Below, in pieces: positions 51,531 to 61,489 of a stretch of DNA of 64,000 bases. How positions within the stretch are numbered: the stretch's first letter is position 1; every line of letters begins with the position of its first letter. Source of the stretch: Oceanihabitans sediminis (lineage in GTDB: Bacteria > Bacteroidota > Bacteroidia > Flavobacteriales > Flavobacteriaceae); NCBI RefSeq assembly GCF_003337215.1, contig NZ_QPIG01000001.1, positions 1 to 64,000 on the forward strand, in the 5' to 3' direction. The translations under genes were made by a program, and so were the position numbers. Under the pieces are notes generated by a model. The model did no database searches. It was not told the DNA's origin and saw only the letters and a program-made list of their open reading frames with translations.

Positions 51531-54146
51531 TTAAGCTAAATAACTCTTAGCTTCGTTTAGAGCGGTTTCGATTCCGTCTGGATTTTTCCCTCCTGCAGTA
51601 GCAAAGAAAGGCTGACCACCGCCACCTCCTTGGATGTGTTTTCCTAATTCTCTTACAACCGTTCCTGCATTTAAGTCTCTTTCTGCTACCAATTCTTTAG
51701 AAATGTAACAAGACAGTAATGCTTTACCGTTTTGCTCGGTTGCGAAAAGCAAGAATATATTAGACTGGTTCTGACCTAAATTAAAGCAAACATCTTTAAT
51801 TCCTGCTGCATCTAAATCTAATTTCTTTGCTAAAAACTGAATACCGTTTACTTCGGTTAACTCGTTTCTTAAATCGTTTATTATATTTTTAGCCTTATCT
51901 TTTAATAAAGCTTCAATTTGTTTTTTTAATTCTGAATTTTCAGCTTGTAAGTTTTGCAATGCTTTTACTGGCTCTTTAGCATTATTAAGCAAATCTTTCA
52001 TTTCGAAAAACGCTTTATTGTTTTCTGCATAGAAATCTTTAACCGCATCACTTGTTATCGCTTCAATACGACGAATACCTGAAGCTACAGCTCCTTCTGA
52101 AACAATTTTAAAATGCCAGATATCTCCGGTGTTTTTTACATGTGTTCCTCCACAAAGCTCGATGGATTGTCCGAAACGAACTGCACGAACGGTGTCACCG
52201 TATTTCTCACCAAAAAGCGCCATTGCACCTTCGTCAAGGGCTTTTTGCATAGGAATGTTTCGTTGTTCTTCTAAAGGTAACTTTCCATCAATTCTTCTGT
52301 TTACGAAGTTTTCTACTTCGCGTAATTCTTCTACGGTTAATTTTGAAAAGTGTGAAAAATCAAAACGTAAGTATTTAGAATGAACTGCAGAACCTTTTTG
52401 CTCTACATGATCCCCTAAAACTTCTCTTAAAGCCTGATGCAATAAGTGTGTTGCTGTGTGGTTACATTCTGTTCTGTAACGTTGCTTAGCATCTACAGAA
52501 GCTTTAAAAGTTGCATTTACATCTTTTGGTAAGCTCTTAGCGAAATGAATAGATACATTGTTTTCTTTTTTGGTATCAACAATATAAATTACATCTCCTT
52601 GAGCATCTTCTAAATATCCTTTATCACCAACTTGCCCTCCTCCTTCTGCGTAGAACGGAGTAAGATTAAACACTAATTGGTAAAGTTCCCCATCTTTTTT
52701 AGAAACTACTTTTCTATACTTTACAATTTTCACTTGTGCTTCAAGTGTATCATAACCTATAAATTCTTGTTCTTCGTCATCAATTAAAACCGTCCAGTCG
52801 TCTGATTTTAATTCTGATGCTTTTTTACCTCTGTCTTGTTGCTCTTTTAGTTTCTTTTCAAAATCTTCAACATTATAAGTAAAGCCTTTTTCTCTAAGAA
52901 TTAAATCGGTTAAATCCTCTGGAAAACCGTATGTATCTTTAAGTTCAAAAACTTTTGCTCCAGAAATTTCTTTTGTTTTTGCAGATTCAACTATACGATC
53001 TAAAAGCATTAAGCCTTGATCTAAAGTTCTTAAGAAAGAAGCTTCTTCTTCCTTAATTACGTTTTCAATAAGTTGGCGTTGTACTTTTAATTCAGGAAAA
53101 GCTTCCCCCATTTTCTTTACAAGAACGTCTACCAATCTATAAATAAATGGTTCTTTTTTATCTAAGAAAGTAAATCCGTAACGAACCGCACGACGTAAAA
53201 TTCTACGAATCACATAACCTGCACCTGTATTTGATGGCAATTGTCCGTCGGCAATAGAAAAAGCTACCGCACGTACGTGGTCTGAAATTACTCTAATAGC
53301 AACATCGACTTTTTCTTCTTTACCATAATCTTTATCTGTTATGGTTTCAATTTCTCTAATAATAGGCGTAAATACATCGGTATCATAATTAGACTGTACT
53401 CCTTGTAAAACCATACAAAGACGCTCAAACCCCATACCTGTATCAATATGTTTATTTGGTAAAATCTCTAAGGAACCATTTGCTTTACGGTTGTATTGCA
53501 TGAATACTAAGTTCCAAATTTCCACAACCTGTGGATGGTCCATATTCACTAAAGATTTACCATCTACTTTAGCTTTTTCTTCTGCAGAACGAATATCTAC
53601 ATGAATTTCACTACAAGGTCCGCATGGCCCTTGCTCACCCATTTCCCAGAAATTATCTTTTTTATTTCCTTTTAAGATTCGGTCTTCAGAAATATATTGT
53701 TTCCAAATATCATAAGCTTCGGTATCCATTTTAAGGTTATCGGCATCATCACTTCCTTCAAAAACCGTAACATATAAGATATCTTTATCAATACCGTAAA
53801 CTTCTGTTAAAAGCTCCCAAGCCCAAGCGATAGCTTCCTTTTTAAAGTAATCGCCAAAACTCCAGTTTCCTAACATCTCAAAAAGCGTGTGATGATAGGT
53901 ATCATATCCTACTTCCTCTAAATCATTGTGCTTTCCTGAAACACGCAAACACTTTTGGCTATCGGCTATTCTGCTATTTTTGGGCTGGGCGTTTCCTAAG
54001 AAATATTCTTTAAAAGGAGCCATTCCAGAATTAACAAACATTAAAGTTGGATCATCTTTTAACACCATTGGTGCAGACGGCACGATGCTATGTTTTTTTT
54101 GTTCGAAAAAACTTAAAAATTTAGAGCGAATATCTTGAGACTTCAT
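51531..54146 (-). CDS. alaS: Alanyl-tRNA synthetase
   Basis: An 871-residue class II synthetase. The N-terminal catalytic domain has [15 protein letters not shown] and [13 protein letters not shown]. The editing domain has [16 protein letters not shown] (HxxxH) and [14 protein letters not shown] with the zinc-binding CxxxH. The C-terminal C-Ala domain ends with [18 protein letters not shown]. Length is normal for the family. It is divergent from the M23 peptidase, and its -7 box TAAGTTTG is mirrored by an identical one for that gene. Confidence 0.97.
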   Translation of the reverse strand: MKSQDIRSKFLSFFEQKKHSIVPSAPMVLKDDPTLMFVNSGMAPFKEYFLGNAQPKNSRIADSQKCLRVSGKHNDLEEVGYDTYHHTLFEMLGNWSFGDYFKKEAIAWAWELLTEVYGIDKDILYVTVFEGSDDADNLKMDTEAYDIWKQYISEDRILKGNKKDNFWEMGEQGPCGPCSEIHVDIRSAEEKAKVDGKSLVNMDHPQVVEIWNLVFMQYNRKANGSLEILPNKHIDTGMGFERLCMVLQGVQSNYDTDVFTPIIREIETITDKDYGKEEKVDVAIRVISDHVRAVAFSIADGQLPSNTGAGYVIRRILRRAVRYGFTFLDKKEPFIYRLVDVLVKKMGEAFPELKVQRQLIENVIKEEEASFLRTLDQGLMLLDRIVESAKTKEISGAKVFELKDTYGFPEDLTDLILREKGFTYNVEDFEKKLKEQQDRGKKASELKSDDWTVLIDDEEQEFIGYDTLEAQVKIVKYRKVVSKKDGELYQLVFNLTPFYAEGGGQVGDKGYLEDAQGDVIYIVDTKKENNVSIHFAKSLPKDVNATFKASVDAKQRYRTECNHTATHLLHQALREVLGDHVEQKGSAVHSKYLRFDFSHFSKLTVEELREVENFVNRRIDGKLPLEEQRNIPMQKALDEGAMALFGEKYGDTVRAVRFGQSIELCGGTHVKNTGDIWHFKIVSEGAVASGIRRIEAITSDAVKDFYAENNKAFFEMKDLLNNAKEPVKALQNLQAENSELKKQIEALLKDKAKNIINDLRNELTEVNGIQFLAKKLDLDAAGIKDVCFNLGQNQSNIFLLFATEQNGKALLSCYISKELVAERDLNAGTVVRELGKHIQGGGGGQPFFATAGGKNPDGIETALNEAKSYLA

Positions 54147-54189
54147 GTACTTGTATTAATATCTTATTTCTGTTAATTTATTTTTCTTC

Positions 54190-54287
54190 ACAAACTTACA
54201 ACGACTTACAGCTTAATATTTTGTTAATTCTAAACATACTAACTATTAAAGTTAAAAAATTATTTGATAATATTTTGTAAGTTTGTT
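54190..54287. promoter_or_regulatory. Divergent promoters sharing a 12-bp inverted motif
   Basis: ACAAACTTACAA at 54190-54201 is the exact inverse of TTGTAAGTTTGT at 54276-54287. Each copy contains a TAAGTTTG box (TAnnTTTG match): 54191-54198 on the minus strand for alaS and 54278-54285 on the plus strand for the M23 peptidase. Identity extends beyond the box on both sides. Confidence 0.5.
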
Positions 54288-54356
54288 CGTTTGCTGTTAA
54301 CTATTAAGTGGAAAACCAACTTTAATAATAATTGCAAAAATAGAATAAAATAAGTA

Positions 54357-55328
54357 ATGAGTAAGGTAAAATATTATTATGATTCCGAAACGCTCTCCTA
54401 TCGAAAAATAGAGCGTAAAAAAAGACGCACAATTAAGTACGTTACACTATTTTTAAGTGCTGCTGCATTGTTTGGTTTCTTTTTTGTTTTTATTGCTAGT
54501 CATTATTTAGAATCCCCTAAAGAAAAAGCCTTAAATAGAGAGCTTCAAAATCTAAAATTAAACTTCGAATTACTAAACAAAAAGTTTGATGAAGCAGAAG
54601 CTGTTCTTGCAAATATTGAGGACAGAGACAATAATATTTACAGACACTATTTTGAAGCTAACCCAATTCCTGAAGAGCAAAGAAAAGCTGGTTTTGGTGG
54701 AATTAACAGATACAAAGGTTTTGAAGGCTACGATAATTCAAAACTTATCATAGAAAGCAACAAACGTATTGACAGGTTACAAAAACGTATTGTTGTTCAG
54801 TCGAAATCATTAGATGAAATTGCTACCCTTGCCAAAGAAAAAGAAAAACTTCTAGCTGCTATCCCGGCTATACAACCAATACGAAACGAAGACTTAACGC
54901 GTATGGCCTCTGGTTACGGTATGCGTACCGATCCTTTTACCAAAGCAAGAAAAATGCACTGGGGAATGGACTTTACCGCTCCTAGAGGAACACCAGTTTA
55001 CGCTACTGGCGATGGTGTTGTAGAACGTGCAGATAGCAATGCTGCAGGTTACGGAAACCATATTAGAATAGATCACGGTTACGGCTATGTTTCTCTTTAT
55101 GCACATTTATACAAGTACAATGTAAGAAAGAACCAAAAAGTAAAACGTGGTGATGTAATTGGATTTGTAGGAAGCACAGGAAGAAGTGAAGCACCTCACC
55201 TTCACTACGAAGTTTTTAAAGACGAGCAACGAATAAACCCAATAAACTTTTACTACGGAAGTTTAACTGCAGAAGAGTTTAATGAACTATTAAAGCATGC
55301 TGCTTTAGAAAATCAATCTTTAGACTAG
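54357..55328 (+). CDS. M23 (LytM-like) peptidase, membrane-anchored
   Basis: A 323-residue cell-wall endopeptidase-type protein. A basic cytoplasmic N-terminus is followed by one membrane segment (YVTLFLSAAALFGFFFVFIAS), a coiled-coil region (about 58-90 and 140-170), and a C-terminal LytM domain with MRTDPFTKARKMHWGMDF, GYGNHIRIDHGYGYVSLYAHL and APHLHYEV carrying the zinc and catalytic His residues. It probably trims peptidoglycan cross-links in the periplasm. The MerR-type gene follows after 6 bases, so the two are an operon. Confidence 0.93.
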   Translation: MSKVKYYYDSETLSYRKIERKKRRTIKYVTLFLSAAALFGFFFVFIASHYLESPKEKALNRELQNLKLNFELLNKKFDEAEAVLANIEDRDNNIYRHYFEANPIPEEQRKAGFGGINRYKGFEGYDNSKLIIESNKRIDRLQKRIVVQSKSLDEIATLAKEKEKLLAAIPAIQPIRNEDLTRMASGYGMRTDPFTKARKMHWGMDFTAPRGTPVYATGDGVVERADSNAAGYGNHIRIDHGYGYVSLYAHLYKYNVRKNQKVKRGDVIGFVGSTGRSEAPHLHYEVFKDEQRINPINFYYGSLTAEEFNELLKHAALENQSLD

Positions 55329-55334
55329 ATTTAA

Positions 55335-55664
55335 ATGTTTATAGAGTTACCTGAAAAACGATATTACGGAATTGGCGAACTTGCCAAGGCTTTTGATGTG
55401 AACACATCTTTAATACGTTTTTGGGAAAAGGAATTCGATATCCTTAAACCTAAGAAAAACGCAAAAGGAAACAGGAAATTCACACCTGAAGATGTAAACA
55501 ATCTAAAACTTATTTACCATTTAGTAAAAGTAAGAGGCTTTACTTTAGAAGGTGCAAAAACACATTTAAAAGAAGAAAAGCAAAAAACCCTTTCAAAATT
55601 TGAGATTATTAGTAAATTAGAAGGAGTTAAAAATCAACTCATCAAAATTAAAGAACAACTGTAA
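55335..55664 (+). CDS. MerR-family transcriptional regulator
   Basis: A 109-residue regulator with a MerR helix-turn-helix: YGIGELAKAFDVNTSLIRFW followed by KEFDILKPKKNAKGNRKFTPEDVNNL. There is no extended effector-binding domain and only a short helical tail, so any ligand is unknown. This short type is widespread in Bacteroidota next to M23 peptidase genes. It is translated 6 bases after the peptidase. Confidence 0.92.
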   Translation: MFIELPEKRYYGIGELAKAFDVNTSLIRFWEKEFDILKPKKNAKGNRKFTPEDVNNLKLIYHLVKVRGFTLEGAKTHLKEEKQKTLSKFEIISKLEGVKNQLIKIKEQL

Positions 55665-55673
55665 CATTCTCGT

Positions 55674-55681
55674 TACATTTG
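55674..55681 (+). promoter_or_regulatory. Putative -7 box for lemA
   Basis: TACATTTG matches TAnnTTTG and lies 40 bases before the lemA ATG. No clear -33 TTG at standard spacing was found. Confidence 0.35.
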
Positions 55682-55721
55682 CTACTAATAAAACAAACGC
55701 AAACACTTAAAACAATTTATC

Positions 55722-56321
55722 ATGAAAAAATGGTTAATACCAGTAATTATCATAGCCGTTATTGGCTTTGGTCTTTATAATTGGGCTGTAGGATTTAACA
55801 ATACAGCAGTAAGACTTAATGAAAATGTAAGTGAATCTTGGGGTAATGTCCAAACTTCTTACCAACGTAGAAACGATCTTATCGGAAATCTAGTAAACAC
55901 TGTTAAAGGTGCTGCAGATTTTGAGAGAAACACTCTAGAAGCAGTAATTAAAGCAAGAAGCGAAGCTACCAAAACAACTATCGACCCTTCTAATATTACA
56001 CCAGAACAATTAAAGCAATTCAACCAAGCGCAAGGTGGATTAAGCAGTGCTTTATCTCGTTTATTAGTAACAGTTGAAAGATATCCTGAATTAAAAGCTA
56101 ATCAGAATTTCTTAAAACTTCAAGACGAATTAACTAGCACAGAAAACACGATTCAAACCGCTAGAACTCGTTACAACGAAGCTATAAAACCTTACAATAC
56201 ACATGTTAAAACATTCCCTAATTCTATATTAGCGGGTATTTTTAACTTTGAAGGAAAACCATATTTTGATGCTGAAGCTGGAGCTGAAAAGCCAGTAGAT
56301 GTAGAATTCGATTTTAACTAG
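55722..56321 (+). CDS. lemA: LemA-family protein
   Basis: A 199-residue protein with an N-terminal membrane anchor (LIPVIIIAVIGFGLYNWAV) and the LemA helical domain. Signature stretches are NNTAVRLNENVSESWGNVQT, YQRRNDLIGNLVNTVKG and VERYPELKANQNFLKLQDEL. Function of LemA is not settled. It is the first gene of a three-gene operon with two TPM-domain proteins, a frequent arrangement. Confidence 0.95.
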   Translation: MKKWLIPVIIIAVIGFGLYNWAVGFNNTAVRLNENVSESWGNVQTSYQRRNDLIGNLVNTVKGAADFERNTLEAVIKARSEATKTTIDPSNITPEQLKQFNQAQGGLSSALSRLLVTVERYPELKANQNFLKLQDELTSTENTIQTARTRYNEAIKPYNTHVKTFPNSILAGIFNFEGKPYFDAEAGAEKPVDVEFDFN

Positions 56322-56328
56322 AATAAAG

Positions 56329-56766
56329 ATGTCTAAAATAGAAGATTTTTTAACTGCACAAGAAGAACTAGAGATTGTTGAAGCTATTCGTACTGCCGAA
56401 AAAAATACGTCTGGAGAAATTCGCGTACATCTTGAAAAATCTTCTAAAAAAGACGTTTTTGATCGCGCTATGGAAGTGTTCCATTATCTAAAAATGGACA
56501 ATACCAAAGAACAGAATGGTGTTTTAATTTACGTTGCTGTAGAAGACCAAACCTTTGTTATTTATGGAGACAAAGGCATTAACGATATTGTAGGAAAAGA
56601 TTTTTGGAACTCTACTAAAGACGTAATTCAAACACATTTTAAAGCAGGAAATTTTAAACAAGGTCTTGTAGATGGTATTTTAAAAGCTGGTGTTGTACTA
56701 GAAAAACATTTCCCTTGGCATCATTCAGATATTAACGAATTACCAAACGACATTTCAAAAGGCTAA
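56329..56766 (+). CDS. TPM-domain protein, cytoplasmic type
   Basis: A 145-residue protein consisting of a single TPM domain without signal peptide: SGEIRVHLEKSSKKDVFDRA, NGVLIYVAVEDQTFVIYGDKG and FKAGNFKQGLVDGILKAG. It begins 7 bases after lemA, and its stop codon overlaps the next ATG by one base (TAATG). TPM domains bind metal ions and some act as phosphatases; the role here is unknown. Confidence 0.88.
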   Translation: MSKIEDFLTAQEELEIVEAIRTAEKNTSGEIRVHLEKSSKKDVFDRAMEVFHYLKMDNTKEQNGVLIYVAVEDQTFVIYGDKGINDIVGKDFWNSTKDVIQTHFKAGNFKQGLVDGILKAGVVLEKHFPWHHSDINELPNDISKG

Positions 56767-57581
56767 TGATAAAACCCCAACAAATAAAGTATATTATAAT
56801 ACTGTTGATAGGTTTATGCTTTTCGCAAAACTTATTAGCACAGTTTGATATTCCTGCAATTCCAAAAGAACAAACAAGCGTATACGATTACGCAGCTTTA
56901 CTTTCTAATTCAGAAAAAAACAACTTAGAACAGAAGCTTATTAGATATTCTGACACTACTTCTACGCAAATTGTGGTAGCAATTATACCAACAACCAAAG
57001 GAGAGAACATCGGGCTTTTATCGGCTAAATGGGCTCATGATTGGGGTATTGGGCAAGCAAAAGAAGATAATGGGGTGTTTATCTTATTAGCAAGGAACGA
57101 TCGTAAGATATGGATTTCTCCTGGCTATGGTGTTGAGCACAGACTTACCGCAGGTATTGTTGGTGAACTTACCCGAAACGTTATCATCCCTGAATTTAAA
57201 AGAGGAGATTATTACAGCGGACTAGATAAAGGTACCGATGCTATTTTCGAGGTTTTAATGGGAGAATATCAAGGTACTAGAAAACAATCTAAAAAAGATG
57301 AAATACCTGTAGGATTTATTTTCTTTATGATTATTGTTTTTATAATCATCATTGTTTCTCTTTCAAAAAACCAACGGGGCGGTGGCAGCGGTGGTTCTGG
57401 AAGCAACAAAGGTGGTGGTTTTAGCATTCTTGACGCTATTATCTTAAGCAATATGGGAAGAGGCGGCTATGGCGGCGGTAGCTTTGGAGGTTCTTCTGGA
57501 GGAGGATTTGGGGGCGGTGGCTTCGGAGGAGGTTTCGGTGGCGGAGGATTCTCTGGTGGTGGCGCTGGTGGAAGTTGGTAA
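56766..57581 (+). CDS. TPM-domain membrane protein with Gly-rich tail (YgcG-like)
   Basis: A 271-residue protein with a signal peptide (residues 1-25), an extracytoplasmic TPM domain (VYDYAALLSNSEKNNLEQKL, GVFILLARNDRKIWISPGYG), one membrane segment (GFIFFMIIVFIIIIVSL) and a Gly/Ser/Phe-rich tail (GGGFGGGGFGGGFGGGG). This is the YgcG-family layout, and the glycine-rich end is usual for it. It overlaps the preceding gene by one base; the genes are translationally coupled. A terminator follows. Confidence 0.92.
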   Translation: MIKPQQIKYIIILLIGLCFSQNLLAQFDIPAIPKEQTSVYDYAALLSNSEKNNLEQKLIRYSDTTSTQIVVAIIPTTKGENIGLLSAKWAHDWGIGQAKEDNGVFILLARNDRKIWISPGYGVEHRLTAGIVGELTRNVIIPEFKRGDYYSGLDKGTDAIFEVLMGEYQGTRKQSKKDEIPVGFIFFMIIVFIIIIVSLSKNQRGGGSGGSGSNKGGGFSILDAIILSNMGRGGYGGGSFGGSSGGGFGGGGFGGGFGGGGFSGGGAGGSW

Positions 57582-57631
57582 ATTCACAAAAACTTTCAAA
57601 ACATCTAATTCAAAATTCCATTTTATCACAT

Positions 57632-57663
57632 AAAAAAAGGCTCTACATAACGTAGAGCCTTTT
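57632..57663. terminator. Bidirectional terminator
   Basis: A perfect stem, AAAGGCTCTAC (57636-57646) with GTAGAGCCTTT (57652-57662), with A- and T-runs outside, between the TPM operon and der. Confidence 0.92.
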
Positions 57664-57696
57664 CTTTTATATCGCTTTTATATAGCAATCTATTTA

Positions 57697-59013
57697 TTAC
57701 TTCTTACGCATATAAACACTTACTGGAACACCGTGAAAGTTAAACTTCTCACGTAGTTTGTTCTCCAAGAAACGTTTATATGGTTCTTTTATATACTGTG
57801 GTAAATTACAGAAGAAAGCAAACTGTGGTTGCGGCGTTGGCAACTGCATGACATACTTAATCTTTACGTATTTAGCTTTATAAGCTGGTGGCGGATAATT
57901 TTCAATTATCGGCAACATAACGTCATTTAACTCACTTGTTTTAATTCGTTTTGTACGGTTTTGATAAACCTCAACAGCTGTTTCAATTGCTTTGTAAATA
58001 CGTTGTTTGTTTAATACCGAAATAAACACAATTGGCACATCGGTAAAAGGAGAAATTTGCTCTCTAATATAAGCTTCAAACTGCTTAGTAGTTTTAGTAT
58101 CTTTTTCAATTAAATCCCATTTATTTACCAGGATTACGATACCTTTTCTGTTACGTTCTGCAAGCCAAAAGATATTTTGTACCTGACCATCGAAACCACG
58201 AGTAGCATCTAAAACTAAAAGACAAACATCACAATGCTCGATAGCTCTTACACTACGCATTACAGAATAGAATTCTAAATCCTCTTTTACTTTCGATTTT
58301 TTTCTAATCCCAGCAGTATCTACGAGATTAAATTCGAAACCAAAACGGTTGTATTTTGTATCTATAGAATCTCTTGTAGTACCCGCTATATCTGTAACGA
58401 TATATCTATCCTCTCCTATTAATGCATTAATGAATGAAGATTTCCCTGCGTTTGGTCTTCCTACAACAGCAAAACGAGGTAACTCATCTTTTTCTGCTGC
58501 AGCTTCCTCTTCTGTTTTTTCTGGTAAAGCTTCTACAAGAGCATCTAATAAATCTCCTGTTCCACTTCCGTTTATACTTGCAATAGTAAAATACTCCCCT
58601 AATCCTAGACTATAGAACTCTACTGCATCTTCAGCTCTTTTTCCGTTATCTACTTTATTAACAACTAAAAAAACAGGCTTATCTACTTTACGAAGTAATT
58701 TAGCAACATCCTCATCCATTCCTGTTACACCAGATTCTACATCCACCATAAAAATTATAGCATCTGCTTCATCTATAGCTAACTCTACTTGCTTGTCTAT
58801 TTCTGCTTCAAAAATATCATCGCTTCCCTTTACATATCCTCCTGTATCAATAAGCGAAAATTCCTTTCCGTTCCAGTCACTTTTTCCGTAATGTCTATCT
58901 CTAGTTACCCCACTTACCGCATCGACAATGGCTTCTCTACGTTGAATTAAACGATTAAAAAATGTGGACTTTCCTACATTTGGTCTTCCGACAATAGCTA
59001 CTATATTACTCAT
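57697..59013 (-). CDS. der: Ribosome assembly GTPase Der (EngA)
   Basis: A 438-residue GTPase with two tandem G domains. Domain 1 has [17 protein letters not shown] and NKVD; domain 2 has [17 protein letters not shown] and NKWD. A C-terminal KH-like domain carries [20 protein letters not shown]. It acts in 50S subunit assembly. The frame opens at 59058, but a TACCTTTG box at 59056-59063 overlaps that start, so the ATG at 59013 ([16 protein letters not shown]) is chosen; this is also where the family begins. Confidence 0.96.
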   Translation of the reverse strand: MSNIVAIVGRPNVGKSTFFNRLIQRREAIVDAVSGVTRDRHYGKSDWNGKEFSLIDTGGYVKGSDDIFEAEIDKQVELAIDEADAIIFMVDVESGVTGMDEDVAKLLRKVDKPVFLVVNKVDNGKRAEDAVEFYSLGLGEYFTIASINGSGTGDLLDALVEALPEKTEEEAAAEKDELPRFAVVGRPNAGKSSFINALIGEDRYIVTDIAGTTRDSIDTKYNRFGFEFNLVDTAGIRKKSKVKEDLEFYSVMRSVRAIEHCDVCLLVLDATRGFDGQVQNIFWLAERNRKGIVILVNKWDLIEKDTKTTKQFEAYIREQISPFTDVPIVFISVLNKQRIYKAIETAVEVYQNRTKRIKTSELNDVMLPIIENYPPPAYKAKYVKIKYVMQLPTPQPQFAFFCNLPQYIKEPYKRFLENKLREKFNFHGVPVSVYMRKK

Positions 59014-59055
59014 ATTTCTTGTTTTAATCTGCATTACATATCCTGTAAGCGCTTG

Positions 59056-59063
59056 CAAAGGTA
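59056..59063 (-). promoter_or_regulatory. -7 box that sets the start of der
   Basis: The minus strand reads TACCTTTG, a TAnnTTTG match, with TTG 16 bases upstream (59080-59082 complement), close to normal spacing. It overlaps the longest possible ATG (59058) and so supports 59013. Confidence 0.6.
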
Positions 59064-59166
59064 GTGTTTAGTTATTTAACAATTTTAATTTATTTTCAAT
59101 TAGCTGAAAATAAATACAAAAGAGACTATAAAAAATCTTTACATTAGAAGCTTTAAAGTTAAATAA

Positions 59167-59685
59167 ATGTCACTAAGCAACGAAATTGTATTAAGGCCTC
59201 GTTTTAAATTTGATGTAAAACAGGATAACCAAACGCTTTTAAAAATCTTTGAGGACACTAAAAACACACAAAGTGATTTTATAGTTTCTAGAATAGATGA
59301 TCATGTTTTTATCAAGATTCCTAAAGTGAAACAGCACTTTTGGTCTCCACAATTACATTTAGAAATTAGCGAAAACGACACAAAAGGCACTTGTACTATT
59401 CGTGGGTTGTTTGGACCAAACCCAACGGTTTGGACCATGTTTATGTTTTTCCACTTTATAGTGGCGTGTTTATTTTTTGGATTTGGCGTATGGGCATATA
59501 GCAATTGGACTTTAGACACCAATTACTCACTACAGTTATTTGTAACGCTGTTTATGGTCCTTATTTGGTTTGCTCTTTACTTTGGCGGAAGCATAGGAAA
59601 GAAAACTGGTACAGGACAGATGCATGAATTACATGGGTTTATGCGTGACACCTTGCGAAGTAATGGTATTCATACAGAATACTAA
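59167..59685 (+). CDS. Two-helix membrane protein of unknown function
   Basis: A 172-residue protein with a soluble N-terminal half (IVLRPRFKFDVKQDNQTLLK, DHVFIKIPKVKQHFWSPQLH) and two membrane segments (about residues 90-112 and 120-140), ending in a short cytoplasmic-type tail (MHELHGFMRDTLRSNGIH). I do not know a named family; similar proteins appear common in flavobacteria next to der/era. It converges on era with 3 bases between stop codons. Confidence 0.7.
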   Translation: MSLSNEIVLRPRFKFDVKQDNQTLLKIFEDTKNTQSDFIVSRIDDHVFIKIPKVKQHFWSPQLHLEISENDTKGTCTIRGLFGPNPTVWTMFMFFHFIVACLFFGFGVWAYSNWTLDTNYSLQLFVTLFMVLIWFALYFGGSIGKKTGTGQMHELHGFMRDTLRSNGIHTEY

Positions 59686-59688
59686 TAA

Positions 59689-60567
59689 TTACTGATTATA
59701 ACCAAAACGTTTCAGCTGTCGCTGATTGCTTCTCCAGTTCTTATTTACTTTAACGTAAAGTTCTAAGTGTATTTGTTTACCAAAGAATTTTTCTAAGTCT
59801 TTTCTAGCTTCAACTCCAACACGTTTTAAAGCAGCTCCTTTATGACCTATAATAATTCCTTTTTGTGTGTCTCTTTCTACCATAATTACAGATCGAACAC
59901 GAATAATTTTTTCTTCTTCAAAAAACTCTTCGGTGTCTACTTCTACAGCATAAGGAATTTCCTTTTTGTAGTGTATTAATATTTTCTCTCTAATGGTTTC
60001 GTTAATAAAGAAACGCTCCGGCTTGTCTGTAAGTTGGTCTTTTGGATAGAAAGGTGGTGATTCTGGAAGTAAGTCTAAAATTCTATCAAAAACTTCTTTT
60101 ACATTAAATCCTTCTAAAGCTGAAATAGGAAAGATTTCTGCGTTTGGCACTTTTGATTGCCACAACTGCACTTGTTCTTCTAATTGCGTCTGATCAGACT
60201 TATCAATTTTATTTAAAAGAAGTAATACTGGTATTTTTGAATTAGTGATTTTATCAAAGAAAGCTTCATCTTTCAATTCTCTCTCCCCTATTTCTACCAT
60301 GTAGATTAGCACATCTGCATCTTCTAAAGCAGACTTTACAAAGTCCATCATAGAAGCTTGCAACTCGTAAGCAGGCTTGATAATTCCTGGTGTATCTGAA
60401 AGGACCACCTGAAAATCATCTCCATTAACAATACCTAAAATTCTATGACGCGTTGTTTGCGCCTTGGATGTAATAATAGATAATTTTTCGCCAACAAAGG
60501 CATTCATTAATGTAGACTTCCCAACGTTTGGGTTACCAATAATATTTACAAAACCAGCTTTGTGCAT
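59689..60567 (-). CDS. era: Ribosome assembly GTPase Era
   Basis: A 292-residue GTPase. The G domain has GNPNVGKSTLMNAF, SDTPGII and LLNKIDKSD; the KH domain has VIMVERDTQKGIIIGHKGAALKRVG and ends FGKQIHLELYVKVNKNWRS. It binds the 3' end of 16S rRNA during 30S assembly. Length is normal. A TATCTTTG box lies about 18 bases before the ATG. Confidence 0.97.
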   Translation of the reverse strand: MHKAGFVNIIGNPNVGKSTLMNAFVGEKLSIITSKAQTTRHRILGIVNGDDFQVVLSDTPGIIKPAYELQASMMDFVKSALEDADVLIYMVEIGERELKDEAFFDKITNSKIPVLLLLNKIDKSDQTQLEEQVQLWQSKVPNAEIFPISALEGFNVKEVFDRILDLLPESPPFYPKDQLTDKPERFFINETIREKILIHYKKEIPYAVEVDTEEFFEEEKIIRVRSVIMVERDTQKGIIIGHKGAALKRVGVEARKDLEKFFGKQIHLELYVKVNKNWRSNQRQLKRFGYNQ

Positions 60568-60584
60568 TTCTCTTAATTTTGTTG

Positions 60585-60592
60585 CAAAGATA
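60585..60592 (-). promoter_or_regulatory. Putative -7 box for era
   Basis: The minus strand reads TATCTTTG (TAnnTTTG match), 17 bases before the era start codon. It lies in the era-patatin intergenic region. Confidence 0.45.
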
Positions 60593-60697
60593 CGTTAGCA
60601 ATTGTTTGTTTTCTATAAAACCTTGTTATTTTTAATAAGAAGATAGCTAAATAGCTCCTTTAAGTATATTAAAAAAGAAGGTATTACTTCTATAAAA

Positions 60698-61474
60698 TCA
60701 TTTTTTTGATCTACTTATATTGAAGATATTATTCTTCAATTTATCCATAGTACTTATGTAACCAAGCTCGAATATCTCGTCCATGTTTTTCATACTAAAT
60801 GTACCATAGTGCATGATTTCATCTGGAGAAATAACCATATTACAATCTGAAAACTTTGCTAAAGACTCTGAAGCAGACATAATATCATAAGCTCTTTTAA
60901 GAACAGAATATGAGTATTTAATATCTTTAGCTTTAACAGGAGTTAGCGGATTTACATATACACCTATCAAGGTTTCACACTTTTTTCTTAATGGTTCTGT
61001 TGGAAAGTTATTAAGCACACCTCCATCAATATAATGGGCATTCTTAATTTTTACCGGAGTGAAAACACCAGGAAAAGATGCCGAAGCCAAAATTGGTTTG
61101 ATTACTTCACCTGAACTAAAAATTCGCAGTTTTCCTGTCTCTACATTGGTTGCTGTAACGTATAGGGGCTTCTTTAAACTTTCAAAAGAATTATCTGGAA
61201 AACATACTTTAAATTCTGCTGCAAGTTTTTCAGAATCTATAAATCCTGGTTTAGAAAAGGCGAAATTATTCGTTCTAAAAATTGGCACTGTTTTAAAAAA
61301 ATGAAGAATTTCTTCCCAAGGCATACCTGCGGCATACATTCCTCCTACAATTGCCCCTGCACTTGTTCCTGAGATATGTGTTGGAAAAATCCCAACTTCT
61401 TCTAAAGCTTTAATAGCTCCTATATGCGCAACTCCTCTTGCTCCTCCTCCAGAAAGTACTAATCCTATATTCAT
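60698..61474 (-). CDS. Patatin-like phospholipase
   Basis: A 258-residue patatin-family lipid acyl hydrolase. The oxyanion loop SGGGARGVAHIGAI, the nucleophile elbow GTSAGAIVGG and the catalytic Asp motif DGGVLNNFP are all present. There is no signal peptide, so it acts in the cytoplasm or at the inner membrane, unlike the secreted PlpD type. Substrate unknown. The DUF6134 gene is upstream, 15 bases away, on the same strand. Confidence 0.93.
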   Translation of the reverse strand: MNIGLVLSGGGARGVAHIGAIKALEEVGIFPTHISGTSAGAIVGGMYAAGMPWEEILHFFKTVPIFRTNNFAFSKPGFIDSEKLAAEFKVCFPDNSFESLKKPLYVTATNVETGKLRIFSSGEVIKPILASASFPGVFTPVKIKNAHYIDGGVLNNFPTEPLRKKCETLIGVYVNPLTPVKAKDIKYSYSVLKRAYDIMSASESLAKFSDCNMVISPDEIMHYGTFSMKNMDEIFELGYISTMDKLKNNIFNISRSKK

Positions 61475-61489
61475 TTCTTCTTTTATTAT

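Noticed and set aside
3167-54285. Apparent constant 11-bp spacing between TTG and TAnnTTTG before three genes (3167-3169, 8816-8818, 54264-54266)
   Set aside because: Other boxes in the window show spacings of 6, 13, 16, 24 and 27, and TTG words are frequent in AT-rich DNA, so coincidence is likely.
57400-57581. Gly-rich GGC/GGA repeats at the end of the YgcG-like gene as a slippage site
   Set aside because: A glycine-rich tail is normal for this family and codons are mixed, so there is no pure repeat tract.
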